A stretch of DNA of 64,000 nt, taken from NCBI GenBank assembly GCA_903851415.1, contig CAINOE010000213.1, positions 41,419 to 105,418 on the forward strand, in the 5' to 3' direction. Shown here one piece after another: positions 1 through 10,128 of this stretch. The DNA comes from an uncultured Rhodopila sp. Its GTDB lineage: Bacteria; Pseudomonadota; Alphaproteobacteria; Acetobacterales; Acetobacteraceae. The notes beneath the pieces were generated by a model. That model made no database searches. It saw nothing but the letters and a program-made list of their open reading frames with translations, and had not been told where the DNA came from. Position 1 is the stretch's first letter. Each line of letters begins with the position of its first letter. The position numbers were made by a program, and so were the translations under genes.

Positions 1-149
1 ACGCCGGGCGGGGCGGGCGAGGCCAGCGCGACCTCGAACGCGCCGCCCTTGAGGTTGCGCAGAATATTGGCGGTGCGGATCTTGCCGCCCTCGTCCATCG
101 GAAACAGGAATCGCGGACTGATGAACAGCAGGCGCGGCCGTGCCGTCAC
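1..149 (-). CDS. Glycosyltransferase, N-terminal fragment running off the window edge
   Basis: Minus-strand reading VTARPRLLFISPRFLFPMDEGGKIRTANILRNLKGG; GTG start overlaps the TGA of the next gene (GTGA coupling). Family is an impression from the N-terminus only. Confidence 0.5.
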   Translation of the reverse strand, partial: MTARPRLLFISPRFLFPMDEGGKIRTANILRNLKGGAFEVALASPAPPG

Positions 150-1462
150 CAGCACAGGCCCTGATAGGCGATGCCCGCTTTGGTCTCCAGGGCCGGGATG
201 CCGGCAAGATCGAACACCGTCTGTCCGTCGAGCGCCGCCAGCAGCGCCGGCTGGTCCTCGGGCGCGATATGCCCGACGACGACGAGGCGGCTGCCCTCCA
301 GCGCGGCGGCGGGTTCGGCCGTCAGCAGCCGATCGATGTGGGGAATTTCGCGATCGATGTAGGCGCGGTTGCTGCCGATCAGGCGGGCGACCTGCACCTG
401 GCGGTCGTATATCCGCAGCTCGAAGCCGCGGCCGATAAGGCGCTCCGCCAGGGTCACGAACGGCGATTCGCGCAGGTCGTCGGTGCCCTGCTTGAACGCC
501 AGCCCGAACAGCGACACGCGCTGGCGGCCCTGGCGCAGGATGGCCTCATACACGCGATCGACGATCGCCTGATTGCTGGTGAGCACGTTGTGCAGGAACG
601 GCGCCGCCACGTCCTTCCGCTGCGCCAGCGACAGGAAGCTGCGGATGTCCTTGGGCAGGCAGGAGCCGCCAAAGGCGAAGCCCGGCCGCAGATAGGCGGG
701 CGAGATGTTCAGCGTGCGGTCCTCACGGAACAGCCGGAACGCCTCGCGCGCATCGACGCCGCAGGCCGACAGTATCTGCCCGGCCTCGTTGGCGAAGGCG
801 AGCTTGACCGCATGGTAGGCGTTGGAGAGGTATTTGACGCTCTCGGCGACCCGGTAGGGCGTCACATGCAGCGGGGAGTCGATGCCGGCGTAGAGCTGCC
901 GCAGCACCGCGGCATCGTCGCCGGGCGGGGCGCCAATCAGCGTGAAGGGCGGCGCATGGAAGTCGCGCACCGAGCTGCCCTCGCGCAGGAATTCCGGATT
1001 GCTGTAATAGGTCAATCCCTCGCCATGGCGGCGGCCGGATTCGTGCTCGAGAATCGGAATCACCCGGTCCTCCGCGGTCCCCGGCGGCACGGTCGAGCGC
1101 ATGACGACGACATGCGGCGTGGTCTTGCCGCGCAGCGCCCGGCCAATGACGGCGGAGACCTGATCGACGGCCTCCAGCGAGACGCTGCCGTTGGGCGCGC
1201 TCGGCGTTCCGACGGAGATGAAGGTGACATCGGTCGCGGCGATCGCGGCGGCGGAATCGGCGGTCGCGCGCAGCGATCCGGCCTGCACCGCATGCGCGAT
1301 CAGATCGTTGATCTCCGCTTCGACGATCGGCGACTGGCCGCGGTTGAGCATGGCGATCTTTTCGGCCGAGACATCGACGGCGGTGATGTCATGTCCGGCG
1401 GACGCCAGGCAGCCGCTGGCGACAACGCCGACATACCCGGCGCCGAAGATGGAAATTTTCAT
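146..1462 (-). CDS. UDP-glucose/GDP-mannose dehydrogenase family protein (AlgD-like)
   Basis: MKISIFGAGYVGVVASGCLASAGHDITAVD Rossmann start, NPEFLREGSSVRDF, GFAFGGSCLPKDIRS catalytic Cys motif; start placed at MKISIFG rather than the longer ORF start. Confidence 0.85.
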   Translation of the reverse strand: MKISIFGAGYVGVVASGCLASAGHDITAVDVSAEKIAMLNRGQSPIVEAEINDLIAHAVQAGSLRATADSAAAIAATDVTFISVGTPSAPNGSVSLEAVDQVSAVIGRALRGKTTPHVVVMRSTVPPGTAEDRVIPILEHESGRRHGEGLTYYSNPEFLREGSSVRDFHAPPFTLIGAPPGDDAAVLRQLYAGIDSPLHVTPYRVAESVKYLSNAYHAVKLAFANEAGQILSACGVDAREAFRLFREDRTLNISPAYLRPGFAFGGSCLPKDIRSFLSLAQRKDVAAPFLHNVLTSNQAIVDRVYEAILRQGRQRVSLFGLAFKQGTDDLRESPFVTLAERLIGRGFELRIYDRQVQVARLIGSNRAYIDREIPHIDRLLTAEPAAALEGSRLVVVGHIAPEDQPALLAALDGQTVFDLAGIPALETKAGIAYQGLCW

Positions 1463-1772
1463 GGGGCGGCGCGGTCCGGCCGCGGGTTCGGGCCGGGCGT
1501 GCCGGCGGGACCGTCGTTCATGGCAGGGCGCAAAGTCTTCTCCAACACCGCGGGCACGGACGGCCATGCCGCGGCACCCGAGTAGCCCATCGGCTCCGGC
1601 GACTCAAAGTGAAACTATTGGAGTGTGGAAAAAATGACGGTTTTTAGATTTTTCCGCACGCCGGGGCGTTTCGCGCACGTCGTTGCCTCCGTGTCACGGC
1701 CGGGCTTGGCCCCTTGGCTATCAGGATAAGCCGCGACTGGAAAAAACCTGGCCCGGGCGTCGGTCTCTCCTC

Positions 1773-1848
1773 GTCATGGCCCGGCTTGTCCGGGCCACCC
1801 ATGCCAGCACGTGCCGCGACAGGTGGCCCGGACAAGCCGGGCCATGGC
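1773..1848. repeat. Palindromic REP-like element, family A (GTCATGGCCCGGCTTGTCCGGGCCACC ... GGTGGCCCGGACAAGCCGGGCCATG)
   Basis: Direct reading; near-identical copies at 7288, 33563 and 51406, short form at 14121. Confidence 0.85.
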
Positions 1849-1998
1849 GAATGGGAAGAATGCCGTGCTCCGCCCAGGCGTTTATCCCGATGGCTATGGG
1901 GCTTGGCCCGGCCATCCTCGCCTGGCGGAGCGGGTGGCGGCAAAGTCGTGGATGGCCGGACCAAAACCGGCCATGCCACGGGGAGACCCGCTCCCCGC

Positions 1999-2751
1999 TT
2001 ACGACCGCTTGACCGCCAACGGCCCGGGCGCCTGGCAGGTCGGCATCATCTCCATGCGGTTGATGTTCACGTGCGGCGGCAGGCCAACCACCCAGGCAGC
2101 CGCCTCGGCGATGTCCTCCGCCGTCAGCGGCACCGTCCCGGCATACACCGCATCCGCCCGCTGCTGATCGCCGCCGAAGCGGTTGACGCTGAACTCCGTG
2201 CCGCCGCAAAGCCCCGGCTCCAGGTCCGTCACCCGCACCGAACGCCCCACCAGATCGGCCCGCAGATTGAGGCTGAACTGCGTGACGAACGCTTTCGACG
2301 CGCCATACACGTGGCCGCCAGGATACGGGTAGGACGCCGCCGTGCTGCTGAGGTTGATAATGTGGCCGCGGTTGCGCTCCACCATGCCCGGCAGCAGCGC
2401 CCGGGTGATGTGGATCAGCCCGGTCACATTCGTCGCGACCATGAGGTCCCAGTCCTCGATATCGGCCTCGAACGCCGGGTCAAGCCCGAGTGCCAGGCCG
2501 GCGTTGTTGATCAGCACATCGACCTCCCGCCAATTCGGCGGCAGGCTGCCGGGCAGCGCGGCAACCGCCCCGGCGTTGGTCACGTCGAGCATCAGCGGCA
2601 GCAGCGCGTCGCCCAGTTCTTCATGCAACTCCGTCAGCCGGGCGGCACGGCGCCCGGCGGCGATGACGCGGTGCCCGTCGCGGATGAAGCGGCGCGCCAT
2701 CGCGGCGCCGAAGCCGGCCGTGGCGCCGGTCACCAGGATTGTCAGGGCCAT
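1999..2751 (-). CDS. Short-chain dehydrogenase/reductase, YdfG-like
   Basis: TGATAGFG, NNAGLALG, YGASKAFV motifs. Confidence 0.87.
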   Translation of the reverse strand: MALTILVTGATAGFGAAMARRFIRDGHRVIAAGRRAARLTELHEELGDALLPLMLDVTNAGAVAALPGSLPPNWREVDVLINNAGLALGLDPAFEADIEDWDLMVATNVTGLIHITRALLPGMVERNRGHIINLSSTAASYPYPGGHVYGASKAFVTQFSLNLRADLVGRSVRVTDLEPGLCGGTEFSVNRFGGDQQRADAVYAGTVPLTAEDIAEAAAWVVGLPPHVNINRMEMMPTCQAPGPLAVKRS

Positions 2752-2765
2752 GGCGGTCGAGCCTC

Positions 2766-3695
2766 CTAAGCGAAATGCGGAATCACGTCCGACGCCAGCA
2801 GTTCATGCGTCTCGGCGTCGTTCTTATACGCGGAGCTGATGAAAAGCTGCACCCCGGCGTCACGGTAGCGGCCCACAAGGTCGGTCACCTGAGCGACCGT
2901 GCCGGCAAAGCCGCGGAAGGGGTCTGGTACGGCCAGGCGCTGCCGCTTCGCCGCCAGCGCCGCCTCGTCGCGCGCCAGCAGCAGGCCGATGACATTGGTT
3001 TTCTCGATCGTCGCGTAGTCGCGCCCTTCGGTCTCGCAATGGCCGCGCAGGACGTCGTATTTGTGCCGCACCTCGTCCGGATCGCCGAACACGTTGCAGG
3101 CGTCGCCCAGCCGAGCCACCACGCGCAAGGTCAGTTGTTCGCCGCCGCCGGCGATCATCACCGGGGGACGCGGCTTCTGCACCGGCTTCGGCTCCAGGAT
3201 CGCGTCCTCCACATGGAAATACTTGCCGTGGAAGGTGGCGCGCGGCTCCGCCCACATGGTCAGGATCAGGCGCACCGCCTCCTCCATCTGCCGGATGCGC
3301 ACGGCGGGGCGTTCCGGAAATTCCCAGCCATACTGGCGGTATTCGGTTTCGAACCAGCCGGCGCCGATGCCGAGGGTCAGGCGTCCCCGGCTGATCAGGT
3401 CAACGCCGGCCGCGATCTTCGCCAGATGCGCCGGGTTGCGATAGGCGACGGAGGACACCAGCGTGGCCAGCCGGATACGGGTCGTGACCGCGGCGAGGGC
3501 CGTCAACGCGGTCCAGCCCTCGATGAAGGGTTCGTCCGCGGCGCCCACCGGCGGGATCTGGATCAGGTGGTCCATGACCGAGAACCAGGTGAAGCCGTGC
3601 GTTTCCGCCCATTGCGCCTTGGCCTTGACGCCCTCGAAAGCATCCGCCGGATCGTCGCCGAACAGCCAGGACGGGTTGTGGATACCGAACTTCAC
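2766..3695 (-). CDS. LLM-class (luciferase-like, F420-dependent type) oxidoreductase
   Basis: MKFGIHNPSWLFG...GFTWFSVMDHLIQIPP...RLTLGIGAGWFETEY. Confidence 0.85.
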   Translation of the reverse strand: MKFGIHNPSWLFGDDPADAFEGVKAKAQWAETHGFTWFSVMDHLIQIPPVGAADEPFIEGWTALTALAAVTTRIRLATLVSSVAYRNPAHLAKIAAGVDLISRGRLTLGIGAGWFETEYRQYGWEFPERPAVRIRQMEEAVRLILTMWAEPRATFHGKYFHVEDAILEPKPVQKPRPPVMIAGGGEQLTLRVVARLGDACNVFGDPDEVRHKYDVLRGHCETEGRDYATIEKTNVIGLLLARDEAALAAKRQRLAVPDPFRGFAGTVAQVTDLVGRYRDAGVQLFISSAYKNDAETHELLASDVIPHFA

Positions 3696-3807
3696 GGGCG
3701 TCTCCTGTGGTCTGCCTGATCACACGCTCACATCATCGCCCCCGCGGGACAAGCCCTGCCGGAGTTGCAAATGGCCAGCTCCGTGGCTGGATGAGGGAAG
3801 CAAAGCT

Positions 3808-4007
3808 GTTACACGGATTCTCACGGATTAAGGGCACGGATTTCGCAGATTGCGGTTGGCTGCCATCCTGCCCCTGCGCCGGACGACCACCGGCGCACCG
3901 GCGATTGAGCCTGGCCGAAATTCAGCAGCCGCCACAGCCCGTTATGCTGCGGCCCGGCCCCGATTTCGGGGTAATCCGTGCCCTTAATCCGTGAGAATCC
4001 GTGTAAC
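3808..4007. repeat. Inverted-repeat element C1: 35-bp perfect inverted repeats, each with three CACGGATT motifs, around 130 bp of non-coding DNA
   Basis: Left arm gttacacggattctcacggattaagggcacggatt (3808-3842); right arm aatccgtgcccttaatccgtgagaatccgtgtaac (3973-4007) is its exact reverse complement. Confidence 0.9.
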
Positions 4008-4063
4008 ATCTTTCTTTCTGCATACCGGAACGGAACCGGCGGCGCACGCTATCGCCGTAGCCG

Positions 4064-4636
4064 TCACGCCACAACGGCGGGGCTTCGGCCGCGTTCCGCC
4101 AGCCTCGGGAACAGCGCCTCCGCCCAGGCCTCGATCGCGCGGGCCGAAGCGGGCAGGCGGGTGGCCGGACCGCCGAGGAATTCTTCCAGCGCCGGCAGCA
4201 GCGAAACCCGGATCGGTATCAGCACCGCCAGTCCCGAGCAGATCGCATCGGCGATTTCCGGGCGCAGTCCGCGGCCCTCGGCCTCCACGCCGCCGAACCG
4301 GTTGACGACGAGCAGCTCGGCGCCCGACCCGGCGGCGATCCCCAGCAGGTAGGCCGCCCGCGCCAGCGCGCCGGTATCGAAGGTGCAGGCGATGGCGCCC
4401 GGCCCGCGCGGCTGGTCCAGGCGGATGACCTGCCCGCTGCCGATGTCCTCGACCCACATCGCCTGCTTGCCGCCGGGCACGGCATCGCCGAAGTGCTGCA
4501 GCAGGCCGGCCACCGCAATGCCCCGCGCACGGAGGCAACAGACCGCCTCCGACACCGCCGCGTCGAGGCCGTCGGACGAGTCGTAGGGCAGCACGCCAAC
4601 CCTGGCCGCAATGTCGCTCGTGTCGGTTGGCCGCAT
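4064..4636 (-). CDS. DUF2478 family protein
   Basis: MRPTDTSDIAARVGVLPYDSSDGLDAAVSEAVCCLRARGIAVAGLLQ...LLVVNRFGGVEAEGRGLRPEI; start chosen at MRPTDTS. Confidence 0.7.
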   Translation of the reverse strand: MRPTDTSDIAARVGVLPYDSSDGLDAAVSEAVCCLRARGIAVAGLLQHFGDAVPGGKQAMWVEDIGSGQVIRLDQPRGPGAIACTFDTGALARAAYLLGIAAGSGAELLVVNRFGGVEAEGRGLRPEIADAICSGLAVLIPIRVSLLPALEEFLGGPATRLPASARAIEAWAEALFPRLAERGRSPAVVA

Positions 4637-4819
4637 CGCCTCGGGCCCCTTTTGCGCGGCGCCGGGCGGCGCGCGATCCGGCGGATATCTATGCAAACGC
4701 CCGCGCGATGCCAAGCGCGGTGTCGCCGGGTGCAGGTTGACACCCGGGATTTCCCCGCAATACTGCTTGGCTGTATACGTCCAAATACAACGACGCCGCG
4801 CCGAACACCAAGAAACGGG

Positions 4820-5818
4820 ATGGAAACAATGCGCGCTTTTCACCGAGCACTTCGATCGTCCGTCTTTATCTCAGCGCTTGCCGGCCTCTGCTCCGCCGCT
4901 GCGGCGGCACCGCCCGCGACTGTTACCGTGCCGGGCACAACCGACTTTCCCGAGAGCATGACAGCCTCGGCCGACGGCACGCTGTATTTCAGCAGCATGG
5001 CCGGCGGCCGCATTTTCCGCGCCCCGCCCGGCGCGGCCGAGGCGTCCGACTGGATCAGGCAGGGCGCCGGCGGGTTGTCCTCCGCGCTGGGGGTGCTGGC
5101 TGACGACAAGTCGAACACCCTGTTTGTCTGCTCGAACGATATGAGCTTTGCGGGCCTCGCCATCCCGACCGGCAACAAGCCGACCTCCCTGAAGATTTTC
5201 GATTTGAAGACCGGGGCGGCGAAGGACAGCGTCGCGCTGCCGTCCGCGGCGCTGCTAGGGCAATCGCCGCTGTGCAACGATATCGCCGTGGCGGCGGACG
5301 GCACCGCCTATGTGACCGACTCGCTGGGCGGCCGCATCCTGCGCCTCAAGCCGGGCGCCAGGGAGTTCGAGGTCTGGGCGCATGACGCGCGCTGGGACGT
5401 CAAGGGACCCCAGCTCGACGGCATCGCCGTGCTGCCGGACGGGGCGGTCTACGCCAACATCTTCCAGGGCAACGGGTTGTACCGCGTCGCGGTGAACGCC
5501 GACGGCAGCGCCGGCACGGTCACCCGGTTGCAAACCTCGCGCCCGCTGTTCCATTCCGACGGGCTGCGCGCCTTCGGTCCGAACCGGCTGCTGATGGTGG
5601 AGGGGGAGACGAAAGGCACCCTCGACCTGATCACGGTCAGCGGCGACAGCGCCAACATCGACACCGTCAAGGCCGGGTTCGAGGGGCCCGTGTCGCTCGC
5701 GCAGGTGGGCGACACGGTCTATGTCCTGGATGTGCCGCTGAAATACCTGTTCGATCCGGATTTCAGGAAGCGGTCTCCGCCGCCGTTCCGTGCCGAGGCG
5801 GTTAAATTACCGCAATAG
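4820..5818 (+). CDS. Secreted SMP-30/gluconolactonase-like beta-propeller protein
   Basis: Signal peptide (FISALAGLCSAAAAAP) followed by propeller-type repeats (ADGTLYFSSMAGGRIFR, ADGTAYVTDSLGGRILRL). Confidence 0.6.
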   Translation: METMRAFHRALRSSVFISALAGLCSAAAAAPPATVTVPGTTDFPESMTASADGTLYFSSMAGGRIFRAPPGAAEASDWIRQGAGGLSSALGVLADDKSNTLFVCSNDMSFAGLAIPTGNKPTSLKIFDLKTGAAKDSVALPSAALLGQSPLCNDIAVAADGTAYVTDSLGGRILRLKPGAREFEVWAHDARWDVKGPQLDGIAVLPDGAVYANIFQGNGLYRVAVNADGSAGTVTRLQTSRPLFHSDGLRAFGPNRLLMVEGETKGTLDLITVSGDSANIDTVKAGFEGPVSLAQVGDTVYVLDVPLKYLFDPDFRKRSPPPFRAEAVKLPQ

Positions 5819-5906
5819 AGCTTTGACACGCCGCGCCCGGTCACCAGATCGTCCGGGTAGCCACGCCTGTGGGCAGTCGTGGCACGATCACGCGGGAGGT
5901 TGAACC

Positions 5907-6620
5907 ATGTCCGTACGCTCGATCACAGTTTCCGGTGCCGCTCTGCTGGCGGGGCTGGGATTGGCCGTCTGGTTCCTGCCCGCCCCGGCCGGCGGGGCCG
6001 AGCGGGCACTGCCGGCGCCGGCTTTGGACCCGGCCCCCGCTGCGGCCGGTCCGCAGACCGCTGTGTTTGCCGGCGGCTGCTTTTGGGGCGTCCAGGGCGT
6101 GTTCGAGCATGTCAAGGGCGTGACCCGCGCTGTGTCGGGCTACGCCGGCGGGCATGTCGTTGATCCCGGGTATGAAGAGGTGAGTTCGGGGGCGACGGGG
6201 CATGCGGAGTCGGTCAGCGTGACCTTCGATCCGTCCCGCGTCAGCTATGGCACGCTGCTGCGGATTTTCTTCTCCGTAGCGCTCGACCCGACCCAAAAAG
6301 ATCGGCAGGGGCCGGATTGGGGCACGCAATACCGCTCGGAGCTGTTCGTGACCGGGCCGGAGCAGGAGCGGGTGGCGAAGGCGTATATCGCCCAGCTTGA
6401 GGCGGCGCATGCGTTCAGCAAGCCGATAGTGACGCGGGTTGATGCGGCGGGTCCGTTCTATCCGGCGGAGGCGTATCATCAGGATTACCTGACCTTGCAT
6501 CCGGATGCGCCGTATATCGCGATCAACGACATGCCGAAGGTGCAGGCGCTGCGGACGCTGTTCCCGGAGAACTGGCAGGCGCAGCCGGTGACGGTGGGGA
6601 AGGCGGTGGCGGCAGAGTAG
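5907..6620 (+). CDS. msrA: Peptide-methionine (S)-S-oxide reductase with N-terminal export/anchor segment
   Basis: VFAGGCFWGVQGVFEHVKGVTRAVSGYAGG; YHQDYL. Confidence 0.95.
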   Translation: MSVRSITVSGAALLAGLGLAVWFLPAPAGGAERALPAPALDPAPAAAGPQTAVFAGGCFWGVQGVFEHVKGVTRAVSGYAGGHVVDPGYEEVSSGATGHAESVSVTFDPSRVSYGTLLRIFFSVALDPTQKDRQGPDWGTQYRSELFVTGPEQERVAKAYIAQLEAAHAFSKPIVTRVDAAGPFYPAEAYHQDYLTLHPDAPYIAINDMPKVQALRTLFPENWQAQPVTVGKAVAAE

Positions 6621-6683
6621 GGTTTGCCGCGGGGCGGCCCGGGCAGGGTGCATCGGATTGCCTCATGTGATAGGAACGTCGCC

Positions 6684-7250
6684 ATGAGCCAAGCGCTGAG
6701 CCGGCCTTTGCTGACCGTCGATGAATTCCACGACTGGGAACCGCCACCCGGACTGGAAGATCGCCGCTGGGAACTCGTGGACGGCGAGCCGGTCTGCATG
6801 GCGCCTCCCGGTGTCAACCACGGCGCCATCCAGAGCCAGGTGGGCATGCTGCTCGGCCTGCACCTGCGGACCCATCGTCCGTCGTGCAGAATTATCGTGA
6901 CGCCCGGTGTCATTCCCGGCCTCCGATCCCGCGTCAACCAGCGCGTGCCGGATCTGGGCGTCTCCTGCGGGCCGTTTGTTGACTCGCGGTCATTGCCCGA
7001 TCCGGTGCTGCTGGTCGAAATCCTCTCGCCGTCGAACGAGGCGAAGACCCGCGCGAATGCCTGGGCCTATGCCACCATCCCGAGCGTGCAGGAGGTGCTG
7101 ATCCTCTCAAGCACCGCCGTCCGGGCGGAGATCCTGCGTCAGGGCGACGAGACCCCGGCGATCGCCCGCGGGAAAGAAACGCTGCGCCTGGAAAGCATCG
7201 GCTACGAGGGTTGTTTGGACGAGTTCTACGCGACGACTGATCTGACCTGA
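6684..7250 (+). CDS. Uma2 family (DUF820) putative endonuclease
   Basis: LTVDEFHDW...RWELVDGEPVCM...VPDLGVSC...DPVLLVEILSPSNE. Confidence 0.8.
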   Translation: MSQALSRPLLTVDEFHDWEPPPGLEDRRWELVDGEPVCMAPPGVNHGAIQSQVGMLLGLHLRTHRPSCRIIVTPGVIPGLRSRVNQRVPDLGVSCGPFVDSRSLPDPVLLVEILSPSNEAKTRANAWAYATIPSVQEVLILSSTAVRAEILRQGDETPAIARGKETLRLESIGYEGCLDEFYATTDLT

Positions 7251-7287
7251 CATTTCGCGTTGCCCCGCGTGACGCCGCGCCCCCATC

Positions 7288-7363
7288 GTCATGGCCCGGC
7301 TTGTCCGGGCCACCCATCGCCGCACGTGCTGGAACAGGTGGCGCGGACAAGCCGGGCCATGAC
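7288..7363. repeat. Palindromic REP-like element, family A
   Basis: gtcatggcccggcttgtccgggccaccc...ggtggcgcggacaagccgggccatgac. Confidence 0.85.
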
Positions 7364-7411
7364 GGTTTTCGCAACACCGCCCCGTAAAGCGGTAGTTTCA
7401 TGGGCGTCGCC

Positions 7412-7876
7412 CTAGGCGGGCTCATCCGGCAACCACGGACCCAGAACCTGGTCCTCCGTGAACGTCAGGCCCTCGATCGGCACCTTCGGCTGCTCATCAT
7501 ATAAAGCCAGCATCGTCGCGACGTCCCGCTGCGCATCCGGCGTTTCATCCGCGATCATCGCAGCAACCTCCCGCCGCAGGCTCGGGCTGCTCTTCAGAAG
7601 TCTGCGGATGCTGCTTCGCGCGTGCAATACCGCGGCTTTCCAGCCCTTCCGGGGATCAATCGCCGGTGATGCCTGCAGCTTGATCAAATGCTCCAGCACG
7701 GTGCCGATGTGGCTGCGCAGCGCCAGGCGCTCGGAGTTCCCCACGCTCTCGATCTCCTCGGCGATATGGGGCCAGTCCAGTTCGCTGTCGTTCACCAGTT
7801 CGCCCGCCGCCCACCGCCTCAGCAGTCCGGTCTGCCGATCGGCCCACATCACGATGTCTGCGTCGTATTCGCTCAT
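7412..7876 (-). CDS. DUF29 family protein
   Basis: YDADIVMWADRQTGLLR...DWPHIAEEIESVG...LRSHIGTVLEHLIKLQ. Confidence 0.8.
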   Translation of the reverse strand: MSEYDADIVMWADRQTGLLRRWAAGELVNDSELDWPHIAEEIESVGNSERLALRSHIGTVLEHLIKLQASPAIDPRKGWKAAVLHARSSIRRLLKSSPSLRREVAAMIADETPDAQRDVATMLALYDEQPKVPIEGLTFTEDQVLGPWLPDEPA

Positions 7877-7885
7877 GGCAACGCG

Positions 7886-8128
7886 CTAACCCCCTACCTC
7901 CACCCGGAAGCTCTCGATCACCGTGTTGGCCAGCAGCTTGCGGGCCATCTCCTCAGCCGCCGCCCGCGCCTTCGCCGGGTCGGTTTCCGCCAGCTCGATC
8001 TCGATCACCTTCCCGGCCCGCACATCGCCCACGCCGGCAAACCCCAGCGTCCCCAACGCATGCGCGATGGCTTTCCCCTGAGGGTCGAGCACGCCGGTCT
8101 TCAGCATCACCGTCACAATCGCCTTCAC
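7886..8128 (-). CDS. purS: Phosphoribosylformylglycinamidine synthase subunit PurS
   Basis: [49 protein letters not shown] start coupled to purC stop. Confidence 0.9.
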   Translation of the reverse strand: MKAIVTVMLKTGVLDPQGKAIAHALGTLGFAGVGDVRAGKVIEIELAETDPAKARAAAEEMARKLLANTVIESFRVEVGG

Positions 8129-8889
8129 TGCATCATCTCCGGACCCTTGAGGTCGCGCGTGCCGGCTTCCGGGAGGATTCCCAGGCGGCGGGCGACTTCC
8201 TGATAGCCTTCCTCCACCTTGCCGAGGTCGCGGCGAAAGCGGTCCTTGTCCATCTTCTCGTTCGTCTTGCTGTCCCACAGGCGGCAATTGTCCGGGCTGA
8301 TCTCGTCGGCCAGGATGATCCGCATCTCCTCGTTTTCCCACAGCCGGCCGAATTCCAGCTTGAAATCGACCAGGGTGATGCCGACGCCGAGCAGCAATCC
8401 CGACAGAAAATCATTTATTCTCAACGTCAACGCCACAATATCATCCAGATCGGCCGTGTTCGCCCAGCCGAAGCAGGTGATATGCTCCTCCGACACCATC
8501 GGGTCGTTCAGGGCGTCATTCTTATAATAGTACTCGATGATCGAGCGGGGCAGGCGGGTGCCCTCGGCAATCCCGAGGCGGGTGGACAGGCTGCCGGCGG
8601 CGACGTTGCGAACAACGACCTCCAGCGGGATGATCTCCACCTCGCGTATGAGCTGCTCGCGCATGTTCAGGCGGCGGACGAAATGCGTCGGCACGCCGAT
8701 ATCCTGCAGCCGCAGCATCAGGTACTCGCTGATCCGGTTGTTGAGCACGCCCTTGCCGGTGATGATCCCCTTCTTGGCGCCGTTGCCGGCGGTGGCGTCG
8801 TCCTTGAAATACTGCACGAGGGTGCCCGGTTCAGGACCTTCGAACAGGATCTTGGCTTTGCCCTCATAGAGCTGTCGGCGGCGGGCCAT
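8125..8889 (-). CDS. purC: Phosphoribosylaminoimidazole-succinocarboxamide synthase
   Basis: [50 protein letters not shown]. Confidence 0.97.
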   Translation of the reverse strand: MARRRQLYEGKAKILFEGPEPGTLVQYFKDDATAGNGAKKGIITGKGVLNNRISEYLMLRLQDIGVPTHFVRRLNMREQLIREVEIIPLEVVVRNVAAGSLSTRLGIAEGTRLPRSIIEYYYKNDALNDPMVSEEHITCFGWANTADLDDIVALTLRINDFLSGLLLGVGITLVDFKLEFGRLWENEEMRIILADEISPDNCRLWDSKTNEKMDKDRFRRDLGKVEEGYQEVARRLGILPEAGTRDLKGPEMMQ

Positions 8890-8969
8890 CGCGGAATCCC
8901 TTTGTGGTCACCGCAACTGGCGGCGCGGGGGGTATAGCAGCGGCATCCCTGCTGCAAAAGGGCGGGATG

Positions 8970-9683
8970 CTACCGGATCGTAACCGGCCGGAACGCTGCC
9001 TCATGCGGCGGGCCGCCGGCAAACAGCCATATGGGCGCTTCGCCCGGACGAAGCACGACAAAACACGAGCAGACGGTGCCGAAGCCGTCCTGCGGCACGA
9101 CATTCATCTGCTCCGCCGGCTCGCCCCGCCGATCGGCCAGGATGTCATGCCAGGGCTGCCAGTCGGCGGGGCCGAGGGGTTCGGCGGCGGCGAACCGCGG
9201 CAGGTGGCGGGCGGTGCGCGGGCTGGCCGGGTCGTTCGGATCGTGCGCGGTGATCATCGAGACGCCCGGGGGCAGGGGTTCGGCTGTCGGGTGCCCGTGT
9301 CCGAGGCCGCGGACGAACCAGGCGCCCGCGCCATCGGCCAGCACCATGTTGAAATCGCGCCAGGCGCCGGCATCCAGACGGGTCATCGCCTCGGCCGCCG
9401 CGGCGGCGTCCGGCTGCTCGAGCGCCATCAGGGGGAGTTCCCCGCGGCTGCGCTTGCCGGCGGCGGGTCCGAGCGTGCCGGGCCGGTTCAGCACCGCGGC
9501 GACAACGCCGTGCCGGTTGAGGCCCATCCAGGTGCCTCCGGCGCTGCGGTCGCGTCCGGCGACGACGCCGGGGCGGTCGGGCCACCAGGCGGCGGGCGGG
9601 TCCCAGGGGCGGTCGATCCGCTCATCGCGGTTGGCGGCCAGCAGGATGCGGTCGGGGCGGACCAGGACGACGACGGTGCACAC
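8970..9683 (-). CDS. NRDE family (TANGO2-like) protein
   Basis: Starts VCTVVVLVRPDRILLAANRDER with the NRDE motif; GTG start inferred. Confidence 0.83.
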   Translation of the reverse strand: MCTVVVLVRPDRILLAANRDERIDRPWDPPAAWWPDRPGVVAGRDRSAGGTWMGLNRHGVVAAVLNRPGTLGPAAGKRSRGELPLMALEQPDAAAAAEAMTRLDAGAWRDFNMVLADGAGAWFVRGLGHGHPTAEPLPPGVSMITAHDPNDPASPRTARHLPRFAAAEPLGPADWQPWHDILADRRGEPAEQMNVVPQDGFGTVCSCFVVLRPGEAPIWLFAGGPPHEAAFRPVTIR

Positions 9684-9920
9684 GGGGGGAAGATGGCGGG
9701 CGGTGGCCGGGTTGGCTATCCCCCGGGCGCTATGTCCTGTCGGTGCGGATCGGTTTTCCAGGGTCCGCAGGGGCGCGCCATGGCCATGGGGCGAGTCCGC
9801 AACGCCGGTGCTGTGCACTCCTCGGCCGGTCACCGCGTTGTTGCTGCGAAATCTGCCGTTTGGGCGGCGTGCTTCGCTCGTGGCGCATTCCGCCACCGCT
9901 TCGAGGCGGCCGGTCGCGCG

Positions 9921-10128
9921 AGAAAGCAGGATGTGACACGGATTTTCACCGATTAAGGGCACGGATTACCCCTTGATCGGATGACGGGCCCGGCATCCCG
10001 GCGACCTGTTCGGCCGTGGGGCGTTGCCCGCTCACGGCTGCCATGGCAGAGATCAGTGGATCAAGCGGTTTTCTCTTGTGTAATCGGTGCCCTTAATCCG
10101 TGGAAATCCGTGTAACAACTTTTCTTTC
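9921..10128. repeat. Inverted-repeat element C2, diverged relative of C1
   Basis: Left agaaagcaggatgtgacacggattttcaccgattaagggcacggatt; right aatcggtgcccttaatccgtggaaatccgtgtaacaacttttctttc. Confidence 0.85.

Noticed and set aside
140-1585. 481-aa plus-strand ORF opposite the AlgD-like gene
   Set aside because: Antisense shadow ORF; the minus strand has an unambiguous nucleotide-sugar dehydrogenase.
3808-4020. CRISPR array from repeated CACGGATT
   Set aside because: Units are about 8 bp, only three per arm and inverted; no regular repeat-spacer pattern and no cas genes.
4493-4819. N-terminal extension of the propeller protein ORF
   Set aside because: Overlaps the divergent DUF2478 gene and lacks protein-like character; the signal peptide starts at 4820.
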